Source: Alcanivoracaceae bacterium
GTDB taxonomy: Bacteria; Pseudomonadota; Gammaproteobacteria; Pseudomonadales; Alcanivoracaceae
Assembly: GCA_029212745.1 (NCBI GenBank)
Contig: JARGOL010000001.1
Location: 229,948-293,947 of the forward strand
DNA: 64,000 nucleotides
Direction of reading: 5' to 3'
The position numbers and the translations under genes were made by a program. The notes below the pieces were generated by a model. The model did no database searches. It had not been told where the DNA came from and was given only the letters and a program-made list of their open reading frames with translations. How positions within the stretch are numbered: position 1 is the stretch's first letter; every line of letters starts with the position of its first letter. Below, in pieces: positions 17,340-25,967 of this stretch.

Positions 17340-17415
17340 CGTGACGGGTCCGCTGCTGCAGGTCCTGACAGTGTAGCGCTGCCTGACCGATGGCTACAGG
17401 CAGGGCGCGATGCCA

Positions 17416-18240
17416 TCACAGGTCATCCAGTGCAGAGAAGTCATCGAAGGCGCGCGGCAGGAACTGCGGCGCTTCCTTCGCCATCCCCGCGCGAATGGCC
17501 TCGCGGTGGTTGGGCGTATTGAGAATGCTTGCCTGCAGCGTTTCCTCGCGACGCAAACCCGCCAGGGTGTCACCGTGCCAGGTGCTCTCCAGCAAGTGCT
17601 TGCCCAGGGCCACCGCATCCGGGTTGCCGCCGGCAATGCGCTGTGCCAATGCCAGCGCCTCTGCCACAGGGTCGTTAGCCAGACGCGTGACCAGGCCGAT
17701 ACGCTCCGCCTCCGGCGCCTCGACGATACGACCGGTGAATACCAGCTCCTTGGCCACATCCAGGCGCACCAGGTCACGCAGGGTCTGTGACCCGGACATG
17801 TCCGGAATCAGGCCCCACTTGATCTCCATCACCGACAGCCGGGTTTGCGGATGGGCAATACGAATGTCTGCCCCAAGTGCTATCTGGATGCCACCACCGA
17901 AGGCCACACCGTGAAGGGCGGCGATCACCGGCACCGGCACCTGTTTCCAGGCAAAACCGGGCTTCTGGTAGTAGTTGGGCCAGAAACCGCCACGGCCCGG
18001 GCCAAACATGTCGCCGAAGATCTCGCCGCTGGTGAACGCCGTGGTGTCGATACCGGCACAGAAGGCTTTTCCCTCACCGGACAGGACCACGGCGCGGACA
18101 TCCCGGTTGGCCGTAACCGCCTCTGCAGCGTTTGCCACCGCCTCCATCATGGCCATGGACAAGGCATTCATTTTCTCCGGGCGGTTGAGGCGCACATGGG
18201 CCACATGATCCACCACCTCCACAGTGACCAGTTCGGTCAT
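17416..18240 (-). CDS. Enoyl-CoA hydratase/isomerase-family protein (crotonase)
   Basis: A 274-residue crotonase-fold protein that acts on acyl-CoA thioesters through a CoA-binding oxyanion hole. Visible are VRLNRPEKMNALSMAMM, the oxyanion segment SGEGKAFCAGID, and the second segment LHGVAFGGGIQIALGADI. The Glu usually found after GGGC (Glu144 of rat hydratase) is replaced by Gln (GGGIQIA), but the second catalytic Glu (MEIKWGLIPD) is present, so isomerase or hydrolase activity is as likely as hydration. The start at 18240 is supported by GGAGGAG six bases upstream. No operon mates on the same strand. Confidence 0.85.
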   Translation of the reverse strand: MTELVTVEVVDHVAHVRLNRPEKMNALSMAMMEAVANAAEAVTANRDVRAVVLSGEGKAFCAGIDTTAFTSGEIFGDMFGPGRGGFWPNYYQKPGFAWKQVPVPVIAALHGVAFGGGIQIALGADIRIAHPQTRLSVMEIKWGLIPDMSGSQTLRDLVRLDVAKELVFTGRIVEAPEAERIGLVTRLANDPVAEALALAQRIAGGNPDAVALGKHLLESTWHGDTLAGLRREETLQASILNTPNHREAIRAGMAKEAPQFLPRAFDDFSALDDL

Positions 18241-18549
18241 GGCTTTCTCCTCCTGGCAAGACGCCACAAAACGGGCTCAGGCGGTCAGTGTGCCCGAGCA
18301 TGGCGTGGCTGGCAGTGACGCCTCCTTCCCGGCCTGGGCAAATCGGTCACTGAAGTCAGCCGTCCTTCCGTGAATACGCTGCCCGATCATGCCTATGTCG
18401 TAGGCATGCCGGGCCCCTGCCCGACGCTGGCAGAATCTGCCGCACCGCTGGCCGAATGTGCCGTTGTTGCATCTGGCCCACCGGCCAGAATCGTGTACAG
18501 CACGAGAGTACCAATAAGAACACAAACAGGACCACTCGGGAGTCACCCC
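18241..18549. other. Intergenic region of about 310 bases with two inverted repeats
   Basis: Between the divergent crotonase and phospholipase-like genes. I see a perfect 8-5-8 repeat CATGCCTA / TAGGCATG at 18388-18408 and a perfect 6-4-6 repeat CTGGCC / GGCCAG at 18473-18488, both plausible operators or hairpins. No convincing gene lies here; the open frame that runs through it upstream of 18550 has no signal peptide until the ATG at 18550. Confidence 0.5.
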
Positions 18550-20694
18550 ATGCGCACACCCATGAGCCTCGCCGGCCTGCTGCTCGGCGCCCTGCTGTCC
18601 CTGGCTGCGACCGCCGCCGACCTCAGCCAGGGCATCAACGACCAGTACCGCCTTGCCCTGGACACGCCCATCAACCGCATGCAGATCCTCGGCGCCCACA
18701 ACGCCTGGAACGATGGCGGCAACCCATGGAACAACCAGCGTCTGCCACTGACCCGTCTGATGGACCTGGGCATCCGCAATGTCGACCTGGATGTGCACAT
18801 GGACGGCGGCGAGGCGGTGTTGTGTCACAGTGACTGTGGCGCCATCTATGCCGCCAGGGACAGCTACCCGCAGGAACTGGGTCGCATCCGCAGCTGGCTG
18901 GACAACAACCCGCAGGGTATCGTCTTCATCGATATCGAGGACCGTGCGCATAACCAGTCCGCCGTGGAAGGACCGCTCTACAGCACCTTTGGCAACCTGC
19001 TCTACACACCAGCAGACAAGCCGGCCAGCGGCTGGCCGACACCGCGGCAGATGATCGCCAGCGGCAAGCGCGTGATCGTGAAATCTGCCAACGACACCTA
19101 TGACGGTTCACTGATCTTTCCCATCTCACTGTTCGCCGAAGGCGCCAGCGGCGGCTGGAACAGCCGCCAGGTGAAGTACTTCAACGGCAGCAACTGCACC
19201 GTCAACGACAGCGCCATCAACCAGGCCCTGATCTATGCGTTGTCTGACTCCAAGCTGGGCAAGGACTGGCTGCCGGACGGCTGGGTGGATGAAACCGGCA
19301 CCATCGACAGTGGCAACATCCCGGCCATTGTGCGCTGCGGTATCGACATCATTGATGCTGATCGCTGGGACGAAGGCATGGTGTCTGCCAGCATCTGGTC
19401 ATGGGCCGGTGGTGAACCCAACAACTACGGCAGCGGCGAGCATTGCGCGCACATGCGCAGTGACGGCCGCTGGAATGACAACCGCTGCGATGCCAGCTAC
19501 CGCTACGCCTGCCAGTCGGACAGCAATCCGGATGACTGGCGCCTGTCCTCTGGCTACGGCGCCTGGGGCAATGGCAAGGCCGTTTGCGCCAGCGAACTGC
19601 CGGGCTTTTCTTTTGCCGCGCCGGCCAATGGCTACATGAACGACCAGCTGCGACAAATGGCAGGTGGCCAGAACGTCTGGATCAATTTCACCGACCAGGC
19701 CAGTGAGGGTGAATGGGAAAGCTACCAGTATGAAAAGCTGGGCTGGAACAGCGGTGCCTATGGCAACAACGAAGACCGTGCCGAAACATTGCGCAAGCCC
19801 GGCGCCAAGGCCATCCGGGTGTCACTGTCCGGCGAGACTGAAGCCAACTATGACTTCGTTTATGTCTACGACGGCAACCGCAACCTGGTGGCAAGTTTCC
19901 ATGGTGCACTGAACACCTCCGTGGTGGTGCCTGACGACACCGCCATCGTGCGCCTGCGCAGTGACGGCTCCGTCACCCGCAGTGGTGTCACCGCCACGGT
20001 AAGCGAGGCTGGCGTCACCAACTGGACCACCGGCGCCTACGGCAACAATGAGGACCGCAACGAGACGCTGTCCATCCCGGGAGCCGCCGCACTGAAGGTC
20101 TATGTCAACGGTGAAACCGAGCTGAACTACGACTTCATCACTTTCTACGACGCCAACGGCAACCAGGTACAACGGCTGCACGGGCCGCTCGACACCAGCT
20201 TTATCGTCAACGGCGACAGCGTGCGCGCCCGGCTGACCAGCGACGGATCCGTCACCAAAGGCGGCGTCAGTATCTCCATCAAGGCAGCGGCGCCTTACGT
20301 GTTCCGTAAACTGGTCAACGGCAAGGGCAAGTGCCTGGACGTGGAAAGCCAGTCCACCAGCAACGGCAGCGCCATCCACCACTGGAGCTGTCATGGCGAG
20401 GACAGCCAGCTCTGGTACATGGATCCGGACGGCCTGCTGCGTAACAAGATGAACCCGATGAAGTGTGCCGACGCCGAAGGCGGTGGCACCAGCAAGGGCA
20501 CCGACGTTCACCTGTGGGACTGCCACGGCGGCAACAACCAGCGCTGGGTGTGGCAGGGCGACACCCTGCGCATCACCTCCAACACCTCCATGGCGCTGGA
20601 CATTTCCGATGCCGCCTGGGGCGCATGGAACGGCCAGGATGCCCACCTGTGGACCTATCATGGTGGCTGGGGACAACGCTGGCGCTGGGAATAA
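18550..20694 (+). CDS. Secreted multidomain PI-PLC-like / lectin protein
   Basis: A 714-residue exported protein. Domains in order: signal peptide (1-23); a PI-PLC X-domain-like catalytic region (about 40-275) with the active-site His pair in GAHNAW (His50) and LCHSDC (His93) and an Asp/Glu triad-like FIDIEDR; a C-type-lectin fragment (about 282-321) with GEPNN and WND motifs and paired Cys; two about 80-residue beta-sandwich repeats (about 395-485 and 486-578) each opening with GAYGNNEDR, reminiscent of CUB-like domains; and a ricin-B beta-trefoil (583-714) with repeating QxW-like motifs. GGGAG is seven bases before ATG. It likely binds and attacks phospholipid or glycolipid surfaces (inferred). 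Confidence 0.85.
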   Translation: MRTPMSLAGLLLGALLSLAATAADLSQGINDQYRLALDTPINRMQILGAHNAWNDGGNPWNNQRLPLTRLMDLGIRNVDLDVHMDGGEAVLCHSDCGAIYAARDSYPQELGRIRSWLDNNPQGIVFIDIEDRAHNQSAVEGPLYSTFGNLLYTPADKPASGWPTPRQMIASGKRVIVKSANDTYDGSLIFPISLFAEGASGGWNSRQVKYFNGSNCTVNDSAINQALIYALSDSKLGKDWLPDGWVDETGTIDSGNIPAIVRCGIDIIDADRWDEGMVSASIWSWAGGEPNNYGSGEHCAHMRSDGRWNDNRCDASYRYACQSDSNPDDWRLSSGYGAWGNGKAVCASELPGFSFAAPANGYMNDQLRQMAGGQNVWINFTDQASEGEWESYQYEKLGWNSGAYGNNEDRAETLRKPGAKAIRVSLSGETEANYDFVYVYDGNRNLVASFHGALNTSVVVPDDTAIVRLRSDGSVTRSGVTATVSEAGVTNWTTGAYGNNEDRNETLSIPGAAALKVYVNGETELNYDFITFYDANGNQVQRLHGPLDTSFIVNGDSVRARLTSDGSVTKGGVSISIKAAAPYVFRKLVNGKGKCLDVESQSTSNGSAIHHWSCHGEDSQLWYMDPDGLLRNKMNPMKCADAEGGGTSKGTDVHLWDCHGGNNQRWVWQGDTLRITSNTSMALDISDAAWGAWNGQDAHLWTYHGGWGQRWRWE

Positions 20695-20715
20695 GCCCGC
20701 GACGCAGCCCCTGAT

Positions 20716-20747
20716 AAAAAAACGCCGGCAACCGCCGGCGTTTTTTT
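20716..20747. terminator. Bidirectional intrinsic terminator after the PLC-like gene
   Basis: A7 followed by CGCCGGC, loop AACC, GCCGGCG and T7. It closes the plus-strand gene and, read from the other side, the HD-domain gene ending at 20746. Confidence 0.92.
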
Positions 20748-21282
20748 ATCGTTTCATCATCGGTGCAGGATTGAGTGGGTGGCGCACAAACCAGTGTGAC
20801 GCCAGCTGCAGCAGCCGCTTGTGGAAGCCGGCATTGGGCCAGGTACGGCGCAGCTCCTTGAGGAACGCTCGCGGTAGCCCAAAACGCACCAGCCCGAGGG
20901 AAAAGTCCACCAGGTCCCCTTTGCGAAACAGTTCCACCAGCGGATAGCGCGGATCATCAAATGCCGAGAGCTTGTGATGCTCGGTAATCATCAGGCTGAT
21001 TTCCTCACTCCACGCCTCAAGCCCCTTGTCTTTGAGGTAGGCCATGGCCGGCGTGACCGACGGCGGCAGGTAATCCAGGGTATTGTCTGTCCAGATACCG
21101 ATGTCATGGAAGGCCGCCGCAATCATCAGCTTCTGCCGGGCGACATCGTCACAGCCCTGCAGGGCAAGACAACAGCTGACCATACGGCGGCAGTGATTGC
21201 GATACCCCTCGAAATCATCACCAATAACCTCGCGCCAGTCGTCGAGGATGCTGTCCAGCAGGGTCAGGCGCGTATCAATCAT
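20746..21282 (-). CDS. HD-domain metal-dependent phosphohydrolase-like protein
   Basis: A 178-residue HD-fold protein. The metal motif is AAFHDIGIW (His59, Asp60), with His30 upstream and EHHK (His102, His103) downstream; a fourth Asp (about 109-110, FDDPRY) completes the set. Such proteins hydrolyse phosphate esters, often nucleotides, in the cytosol. Its ATG overlaps the ArsR gene's TGA by 4 bases (ATGA), so the pair is an operon under ArsR autocontrol, divergent from an OYE-family enzyme. The substrate is unknown; a link to small-molecule stress response is implied only by the neighbouring regulator. Confidence 0.8.
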   Translation of the reverse strand: MIDTRLTLLDSILDDWREVIGDDFEGYRNHCRRMVSCCLALQGCDDVARQKLMIAAAFHDIGIWTDNTLDYLPPSVTPAMAYLKDKGLEAWSEEISLMITEHHKLSAFDDPRYPLVELFRKGDLVDFSLGLVRFGLPRAFLKELRRTWPNAGFHKRLLQLASHWFVRHPLNPAPMMKR

Positions 21283-21602
21283 GCGGATGCCTCCTTGGCC
21301 GGTGCGAAGAACGCTTGCAGCTTGTCACGCATGGCGGGCTCCACGGCACAGAACAGCTGCCGCCCCTGGCGGGAGGTCGTGATCAATCCGGCATCCACCA
21401 GTTCCTTGATATGGTGCGACACCGTGGGCGCACCGATATTGAGCCGTTTGATGGCCTCACCTAGAAGGCAGCCCACCGGCATGTCCTTCACCGGTGCCGG
21501 CTGTCCCTGGTCGCAGTAGCGTGCGAATGCCAGGTAGATCTTCAGCCGGTTGGGGTTGGACAGCGCCTTGAAGGCACGCGCCATGTCAGCGGTATCACTC
21601 AT
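21279..21602 (-). CDS. ArsR/SmtB-family transcriptional repressor
   Basis: A 107-residue winged-helix dimer. The DNA-recognition helix region is APTVSHHIKELVDAGLITTS (about 58-77). The N-terminal metal-cys pair of ArsR (CVC) is absent; the lone Cys residues (about 30 and 45) do not form the classic metal site, so the signal may be an organic or redox cue. The start ATG at 21602 is preferred over a GTG one codon earlier. It faces the OYE-type gene across a region with two palindromic operators, which it probably binds (inference). The HD gene follows with a 4-base overlap. Confidence 0.9.
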   Translation of the reverse strand: MSDTADMARAFKALSNPNRLKIYLAFARYCDQGQPAPVKDMPVGCLLGEAIKRLNIGAPTVSHHIKELVDAGLITTSRQGRQLFCAVEPAMRDKLQAFFAPAKEASA

Positions 21603-21654
21603 CACACGCTCTTGAGGTCAGTTGAGGCCAATTAATGCCCGGATGATCAGTTTT

Positions 21655-21701
21655 AGTTTGACGACTGTCGAACTATTTAATACTTTGATGACCATCGAAC
21701 T
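21655..21701. promoter_or_regulatory. Two tandem 20-bp palindromic operators with promoter overlap
   Basis: Site 1 is AGTTTGACGACTGTCGAACT (21655-21674), an 8-4-8 inverted repeat with one mismatch. Site 2 at 21682-21701 has the same arms (ACTTTGAT and ATCGAACT, two mismatches), 27 bases downstream. A TTGACG box (21658-21663) and TACTTT (21681-21686), 17 apart, form a likely promoter for the OYE gene. The ArsR repressor next door is the natural ligand. Confidence 0.75.
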
Positions 21702-21750
21702 TAATGGTAGCGCCCTGGCACGGGCGACGCAAACCGGACGGAGCCCGAGC

Positions 21751-23007
21751 ATGAGTTTTGCAGATACCCTGAAACAGCCCCTCGCCCTGCCCTGCGGGGT
21801 CAGCGCGCCGAACCGCTTCGCCAAGTCCGCCATGAGCGAGACCCTGGGCACGGTGGATAACCACCCCACCGAAGAGCTGGTGCGCCTGTATGGCCGCTGG
21901 GCCGATGGCGGCACCGGCATCCTGATGACCGGCAACGTGATGATCGACAAGCGTCACCTGGGCGAACCGCACAATGTGGTGGTGGAGGACGAGCAGGACC
22001 TGGCCCTGCTGACGCGCTGGGCCGAAGCCGGCAAGCGCAACGGCAACCAGATCTGGGTGCAGCTCAACCACCCCGGCAAGCAGATCCCGAAGATGCTGGC
22101 CACAGGCGACACCCTGAGCCCCTCAGCCATCCCGTTCGCCAAAGAACTGAAAGCGCACTTCAAGACACCCCGCGCACTGACCGAAGCGGAAATCCGCGAC
22201 ATCATCGAGCGTTTTGCCCGCGCGGCGGCCATCGTCCAGAAAGCCGGGTTCACCGGGGTGCAGATTCACGGCGCCCATGGCTACCTGGTCAGCCAGTTCC
22301 TTTCCGGCCACCATAACCAGCGCACCGACCAGTGGGGGGGCTCACTGGAAAACCGCATGCGCTTCCCGCTGGAAATCTACCGCGCTATCCGCGCCGCCGT
22401 TGGCCCGGAGTTTCCAGTCAGCATCAAACTCAATTCAGCTGACTTCCAGCGCGGTGGCTTCACCGAAGAGGAATCCATGGCCGTTGCGGAAACACTCGCC
22501 AATGAGGGCCTGGACCTGCTGGAAATCTCCGGTGGTAATTACGAGAGCCCGAAAATGGCCGGCCAGGGCATCAAGGAGAGCACCAAACAGCGCGAGGCGT
22601 ATTTCCTCGAGTACGCCGAAAAGATTCGCCAACGGGTGTCCGTGCCCCTGATGGTCACCGGCGGCTTTCGCACCTCGGAGGGCATGGCAGCGGCAGTAGA
22701 GAGTGGCGCTACGGACATCGTCGGGCTGGCCCGCCCGCTGGCGGTGGAACCGGACCTGCCAAACCGCATCCTTGCCGGCGAATCGGTACACAGCGTGGTG
22801 GAGCCGCGCCGCACCGGCATCAAGGCCATCGATGACATGGCCATGATGGAGGTGGTCTGGTTCGCCCGCCAGCTGCATCGCATGGGCAAGGGCAAGGACC
22901 CGGTTCAGAACGAGAGCGTGCTGATGGCGTTTATCCGCAGCCTGGTCATGGTGGCCATCCGTTCATCAAAGACCAAGCGCATGAAGCTGCGGGCGAATAC
23001 CGGCTGA
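21751..23007 (+). CDS. Old Yellow Enzyme / NADH:flavin oxidoreductase family protein
   Basis: A 418-residue TIM-barrel FMN enzyme: reduction of alpha,beta-unsaturated carbonyls or other electrophiles with NAD(P)H. Family marks are the N-terminal NRFAKSAMSE block, GTGILMTGNVMID, IHGAHGYLVSQFLSGHHNQR (substrate-binding His and Tyr), QWGGSLENRMRFPLEI (FMN phosphate loop), and GATDIVGLARPL near the end. A single-domain form without the FeS/FAD extension of FadH. It starts at ATG 21751, behind CGGAG, and is followed by a bidirectional terminator. Transcription is probably controlled by the ArsR repressor at the two sites upstream. Confidence 0.9.
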   Translation: MSFADTLKQPLALPCGVSAPNRFAKSAMSETLGTVDNHPTEELVRLYGRWADGGTGILMTGNVMIDKRHLGEPHNVVVEDEQDLALLTRWAEAGKRNGNQIWVQLNHPGKQIPKMLATGDTLSPSAIPFAKELKAHFKTPRALTEAEIRDIIERFARAAAIVQKAGFTGVQIHGAHGYLVSQFLSGHHNQRTDQWGGSLENRMRFPLEIYRAIRAAVGPEFPVSIKLNSADFQRGGFTEEESMAVAETLANEGLDLLEISGGNYESPKMAGQGIKESTKQREAYFLEYAEKIRQRVSVPLMVTGGFRTSEGMAAAVESGATDIVGLARPLAVEPDLPNRILAGESVHSVVEPRRTGIKAIDDMAMMEVVWFARQLHRMGKGKDPVQNESVLMAFIRSLVMVAIRSSKTKRMKLRANTG

Positions 23008-23037
23008 TCGTCGGCACAGACACAGTGATTGTTTGCC

Positions 23038-23064
23038 AACGGGCCCTGCGGGGCCCGTTTTTTT
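23038..23064. terminator. Bidirectional terminator between OYE and desaturase genes
   Basis: AACGGGCCC, loop TGCG, GGGCCCGTT and a T-run that ends at the desaturase stop. A perfect 9-base stem. Confidence 0.92.
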
Positions 23065-24098
23065 CAGGGTGCCGCAGGCGCTGAAGAGACAATGGCCATT
23101 ACCCGCCAGTAACCAGGTGGCGGCGACACCGCATCACGCTCACGCAGCAGCCGGTGCATGGTCTTGAGGCGAAACCACGGCACCGATGCCATGGCATGGT
23201 GCTCGAGGTGATAGTTGACACGAAACGGGGCGACAAAGGCCCGGGCCAGGAAACCGGCCCGGGTGGTCCGGGTGTTGCGAAACATGTCGGCACAACGCTC
23301 GGTGCCGGCATGCTCGGCCAGTGCACGGATGCGGATAAACAGCGGATACGGCACCAGGTAGGCGAGCACCCAGGCGAGGTACAGCTGCGGGTAACCCGCC
23401 AGCCACAGCACAGCAAACAATACCGCCTGCATGATCAGCATGGGCCCGCCATTCACCAGCCAGCGGCGGGCATGGAAACGCCAGCCTTGCCGTGGCAGAG
23501 GCGTGATGTCGGTGGCCACCGTCCACTTGAGCAACTCGGCGTCCATCATCACACGGCCAAGCAGGAACTTGACCCCGGTGATGCCTGCCAGGTCGCGCAG
23601 AAACTTGCGTGCCAGCGAAACACGCGTGGTGGGCAGCCCGGCGATCAGGGAAATATCGCTGTCTTCATCGGTACCGGTGCGGGTGTGATGGATGAAGTGG
23701 TGAGCCCGGTACTTCTTCAGGTCCAGCCCGATGGGCCGGGCGCACAGCCAGTCCGTCAACCAGTCATTGGCCCATCGACTGCGAAACAGGGTCTTGTGCG
23801 TCGCTTCATGGGTAAGAATGGCCAGCGCCAGCTGCCGTCCGCCCAGCACGGCCACGGCCAACAGGCACACCGGCACGGCCAGCGGCCATGGCTGCGCCAA
23901 TGCCCAGGCCAGCGCCAGGAAACAGGCACCAATGACAGCCCAGGTATGCACCAGCGCATAGATGCCCATGAGGTTGGAGCGCTCGGTCAGGGCGCGAATC
24001 TCCTCGCGACTGAACAACGACGTTACCTTGCGGCGGGTTTCCCGGTTGCGGGCGAACACGGCCTCATTGGAAATATCGTCTGCCGGTTTGTCCGTCAT
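23064..24098 (-). CDS. Membrane fatty acid desaturase
   Basis: A 344-residue integral membrane di-iron desaturase. Three His boxes are visible: HEATH (97-101), HHFIHH (133-138) and NYHLEHH near residue 300; the spacing matches acyl-lipid desaturases. Hydrophobic stretches flank the boxes (about 45-90 and 225-265). An N-terminal extension (1-45) is charged and cytosolic. GAGGTGAAAGC precedes the ATG. It is second in a two-gene operon, 13 bases behind the PaaX-like regulator, and is convergent with the OYE gene. It would use electrons from a ferredoxin or cytochrome; none is adjacent. Substrate position is not readable. Confidence 0.88.
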   Translation of the reverse strand: MTDKPADDISNEAVFARNRETRRKVTSLFSREEIRALTERSNLMGIYALVHTWAVIGACFLALAWALAQPWPLAVPVCLLAVAVLGGRQLALAILTHEATHKTLFRSRWANDWLTDWLCARPIGLDLKKYRAHHFIHHTRTGTDEDSDISLIAGLPTTRVSLARKFLRDLAGITGVKFLLGRVMMDAELLKWTVATDITPLPRQGWRFHARRWLVNGGPMLIMQAVLFAVLWLAGYPQLYLAWVLAYLVPYPLFIRIRALAEHAGTERCADMFRNTRTTRAGFLARAFVAPFRVNYHLEHHAMASVPWFRLKTMHRLLRERDAVSPPPGYWRVMAIVSSAPAAP

Positions 24099-24111
24099 GC
24101 TTTCACCTCGT

Positions 24112-24933
24112 TCAATGCAGTGCCGCGCCGGACGACGCTTGCCGATGGTCGCTGGCGTGCTGGTACAGGCGCCGCCAGATGCCCTGCCCGGCTTCGTCGT
24201 AGGCAAGCAGGGTGTCAAAAAATGCCTGGCGCGCCTCACCGTCCACCAGCGCATCCGGCAACAACGGGTCAAATACCATCTGCCTGATGGCCGCATCCCC
24301 CATCACAAACGCCTCACGCGCCGCTACCTCCGGCTCCAGTGCATCGCACTGTGACAGCCACGCCTGCAGGCGCGAGCGGGTGCGCCGGTAATCACGATTC
24401 AGTTGTGCCGCGGGCCACAGCCCCATGGCACGGGCCTGGCTGTCCGCGTCCAGTTCATGCAGGCCGGCCACCAGTGCTGCTGACTCCAGCCCCAGCCCGT
24501 ACAACCGTTCGCGCATGGCGGCCACACCGCCGGCCAGGTTGTCGGGCCGGATGAACAGGCCGTTATCCAGTTCACGAAAACCGGTCAGCGCCAGCACCCG
24601 CTCCCGCGCACGCAGCGCCTTGCGGTCGCTGCGCCCCAGCGCGGCGCAGTACACCGCCACCCAGGTCCCGCGCCAGCGACGCAGCCTTTTCAGACGGCTG
24701 CGCCAGCGTGATACGTCAGCCGCCAGGTCGCGCGCCGCCGGCCCCAGCACATACACCCCGCGGTCGCAGGCAGCGATCAGCCCGTCCGCGGACAGGCGCG
24801 TCATAGCCACCCGCACTGAGCTTTCACGGATGCCGAACAGGGCCCCCGCAGTGATGGCATCGCGGATGCCCAGCGGCCGCTCAAGGTCGGTGAGCATCAG
24901 GTTGAGGATCAGGCGTCGCGGACGCAGTTTCAC
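24112..24933 (-). CDS. PaaX-family transcriptional repressor
   Basis: A 273-residue regulator with the three-part PaaX fold: an N-terminal winged helix (about 8-65, ALFGIRESSVRVAMTRLSAD), a middle ferredoxin-like domain (about 90-175) and a C-terminal domain. PaaX-type repressors respond to acyl-CoA ligands such as phenylacetyl-CoA. Here it is operonic with a desaturase and divergent from a crotonase, so a fatty acyl-CoA or an aromatic CoA is a plausible ligand. Spacing to the desaturase gene is 13 bases. The intergenic region before it is unusually AT-rich. Confidence 0.82.
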   Translation of the reverse strand: MKLRPRRLILNLMLTDLERPLGIRDAITAGALFGIRESSVRVAMTRLSADGLIAACDRGVYVLGPAARDLAADVSRWRSRLKRLRRWRGTWVAVYCAALGRSDRKALRARERVLALTGFRELDNGLFIRPDNLAGGVAAMRERLYGLGLESAALVAGLHELDADSQARAMGLWPAAQLNRDYRRTRSRLQAWLSQCDALEPEVAAREAFVMGDAAIRQMVFDPLLPDALVDGEARQAFFDTLLAYDEAGQGIWRRLYQHASDHRQASSGAALH

Positions 24934-25044
24934 AGCAACTCCCCGGCATGCATTTATTACGCATGATGTATATATCTAATAATATATGTAATGTTACGCT
25001 TAATGCCAGCAACTTTCGAGGCGAGTTATAACAGCGAGGTGCCC
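24934..25044. promoter_or_regulatory. AT-rich divergent promoter region of PaaX-like repressor and crotonase
   Basis: A 50-base AT-rich core (about 24955-25005, TATATAT and ATATATG around a short centre, flanked by TTACGC on both sides) stands out from GC-rich surroundings. It likely holds both promoters and PaaX contacts. I do not see a clean PaaX consensus. Confidence 0.4.
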
Positions 25045-25959
25045 ATGACCAGCCCGACAACCATGACCTACGCGGTGGATGGCCGCATTGCCCGCATCAC
25101 CCTCAACCGGCCCGAGCGCGGCAACGGCATTACCCTGGACCTGCCGCGGGAACTGGCCGCCTGCGTGGAACAGGCAAACATGGACCCGGCGGTGCATGTA
25201 ATTGCCCTGGCGGGCAACGGGTCCGGCTTCTGCGGTGGCTACGACCTGGTGGAAAACGCCGAGGGCCTGATGGACAGCCAGGAGAACCCGGATCGCCCGA
25301 AAGGCTCCCCGCTGGACCCGCTGGTACAGATGAAAAACCACATGCCCAACAGCAACTGGGACCCTACAGTCGACTACGCCATGATGAGCCGGAACGTAAA
25401 AGGCTTCATGAGCCTGTTCCACAGCGACAAGCCAGTGGTCTGCAAGGTGCATGGCTTCTGTGTGGCGGGCGGCACCGACATGGCACTCTGCTCGGATCTG
25501 CTGGTGATCGCCGAGGACGCCAAGATCGGCTATCCGCCGGCGCGCGTATGGGGCTCACCCACCACCAGCATGTGGGTCTACCGGCTGGGTATCGAGAAGG
25601 CCAAACGACTGCTGTTCACCGGCGACTGCCTGAACGGCCGCGAGGCAAAGGAATGGGGGTTGGCCACCGAGTGCGCGCCGGCGGACAAACTCGATGAGGT
25701 GTTCGAAAACCTGCTTGCGCGTATCGCCCGCATGCCGGTGAACCAGCTGGTGATGATGAAGATGCTCACCAACCAGACGCTCACAAACATGGGCCTGGCC
25801 AGCACGCAGATGATCGGCACCCTGCTCGACGGCATCACGCGCCACACCCGGGAAGGCCATGACTTCCAGAAGCTGGCCATGGAAAAAGGCTTCAAGGAGG
25901 CCGTACGGGCCCGCGACGAACCGTTCGGTGACTTCGGGCTCAGCACCTTCAAGGGCTGA
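25045..25959 (+). CDS. Crotonase-family protein lacking both hydratase glutamates
   Basis: A 304-residue crotonase-fold protein, larger than standard hydratases, with insertions around residues 75-110. Oxyanion loop NGSGFCGGYDL and HGFCVAGGTDMALCSD are present. The two hydratase glutamates are missing: Asp stands in the first place (GTDMA) and the second segment reads PPARVWGSPTTS without Glu. It probably performs a different crotonase reaction (isomerase, thioesterase or decarboxylase-like) or a carboxyl-CoA chemistry. The ATG has GAGGT four bases before it. Divergent from paaX-like and followed by the convergent NnrU gene. Confidence 0.82.
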   Translation: MTSPTTMTYAVDGRIARITLNRPERGNGITLDLPRELAACVEQANMDPAVHVIALAGNGSGFCGGYDLVENAEGLMDSQENPDRPKGSPLDPLVQMKNHMPNSNWDPTVDYAMMSRNVKGFMSLFHSDKPVVCKVHGFCVAGGTDMALCSDLLVIAEDAKIGYPPARVWGSPTTSMWVYRLGIEKAKRLLFTGDCLNGREAKEWGLATECAPADKLDEVFENLLARIARMPVNQLVMMKMLTNQTLTNMGLASTQMIGTLLDGITRHTREGHDFQKLAMEKGFKEAVRARDEPFGDFGLSTFKG

Positions 25960-25967
25960 GCCAGCGC

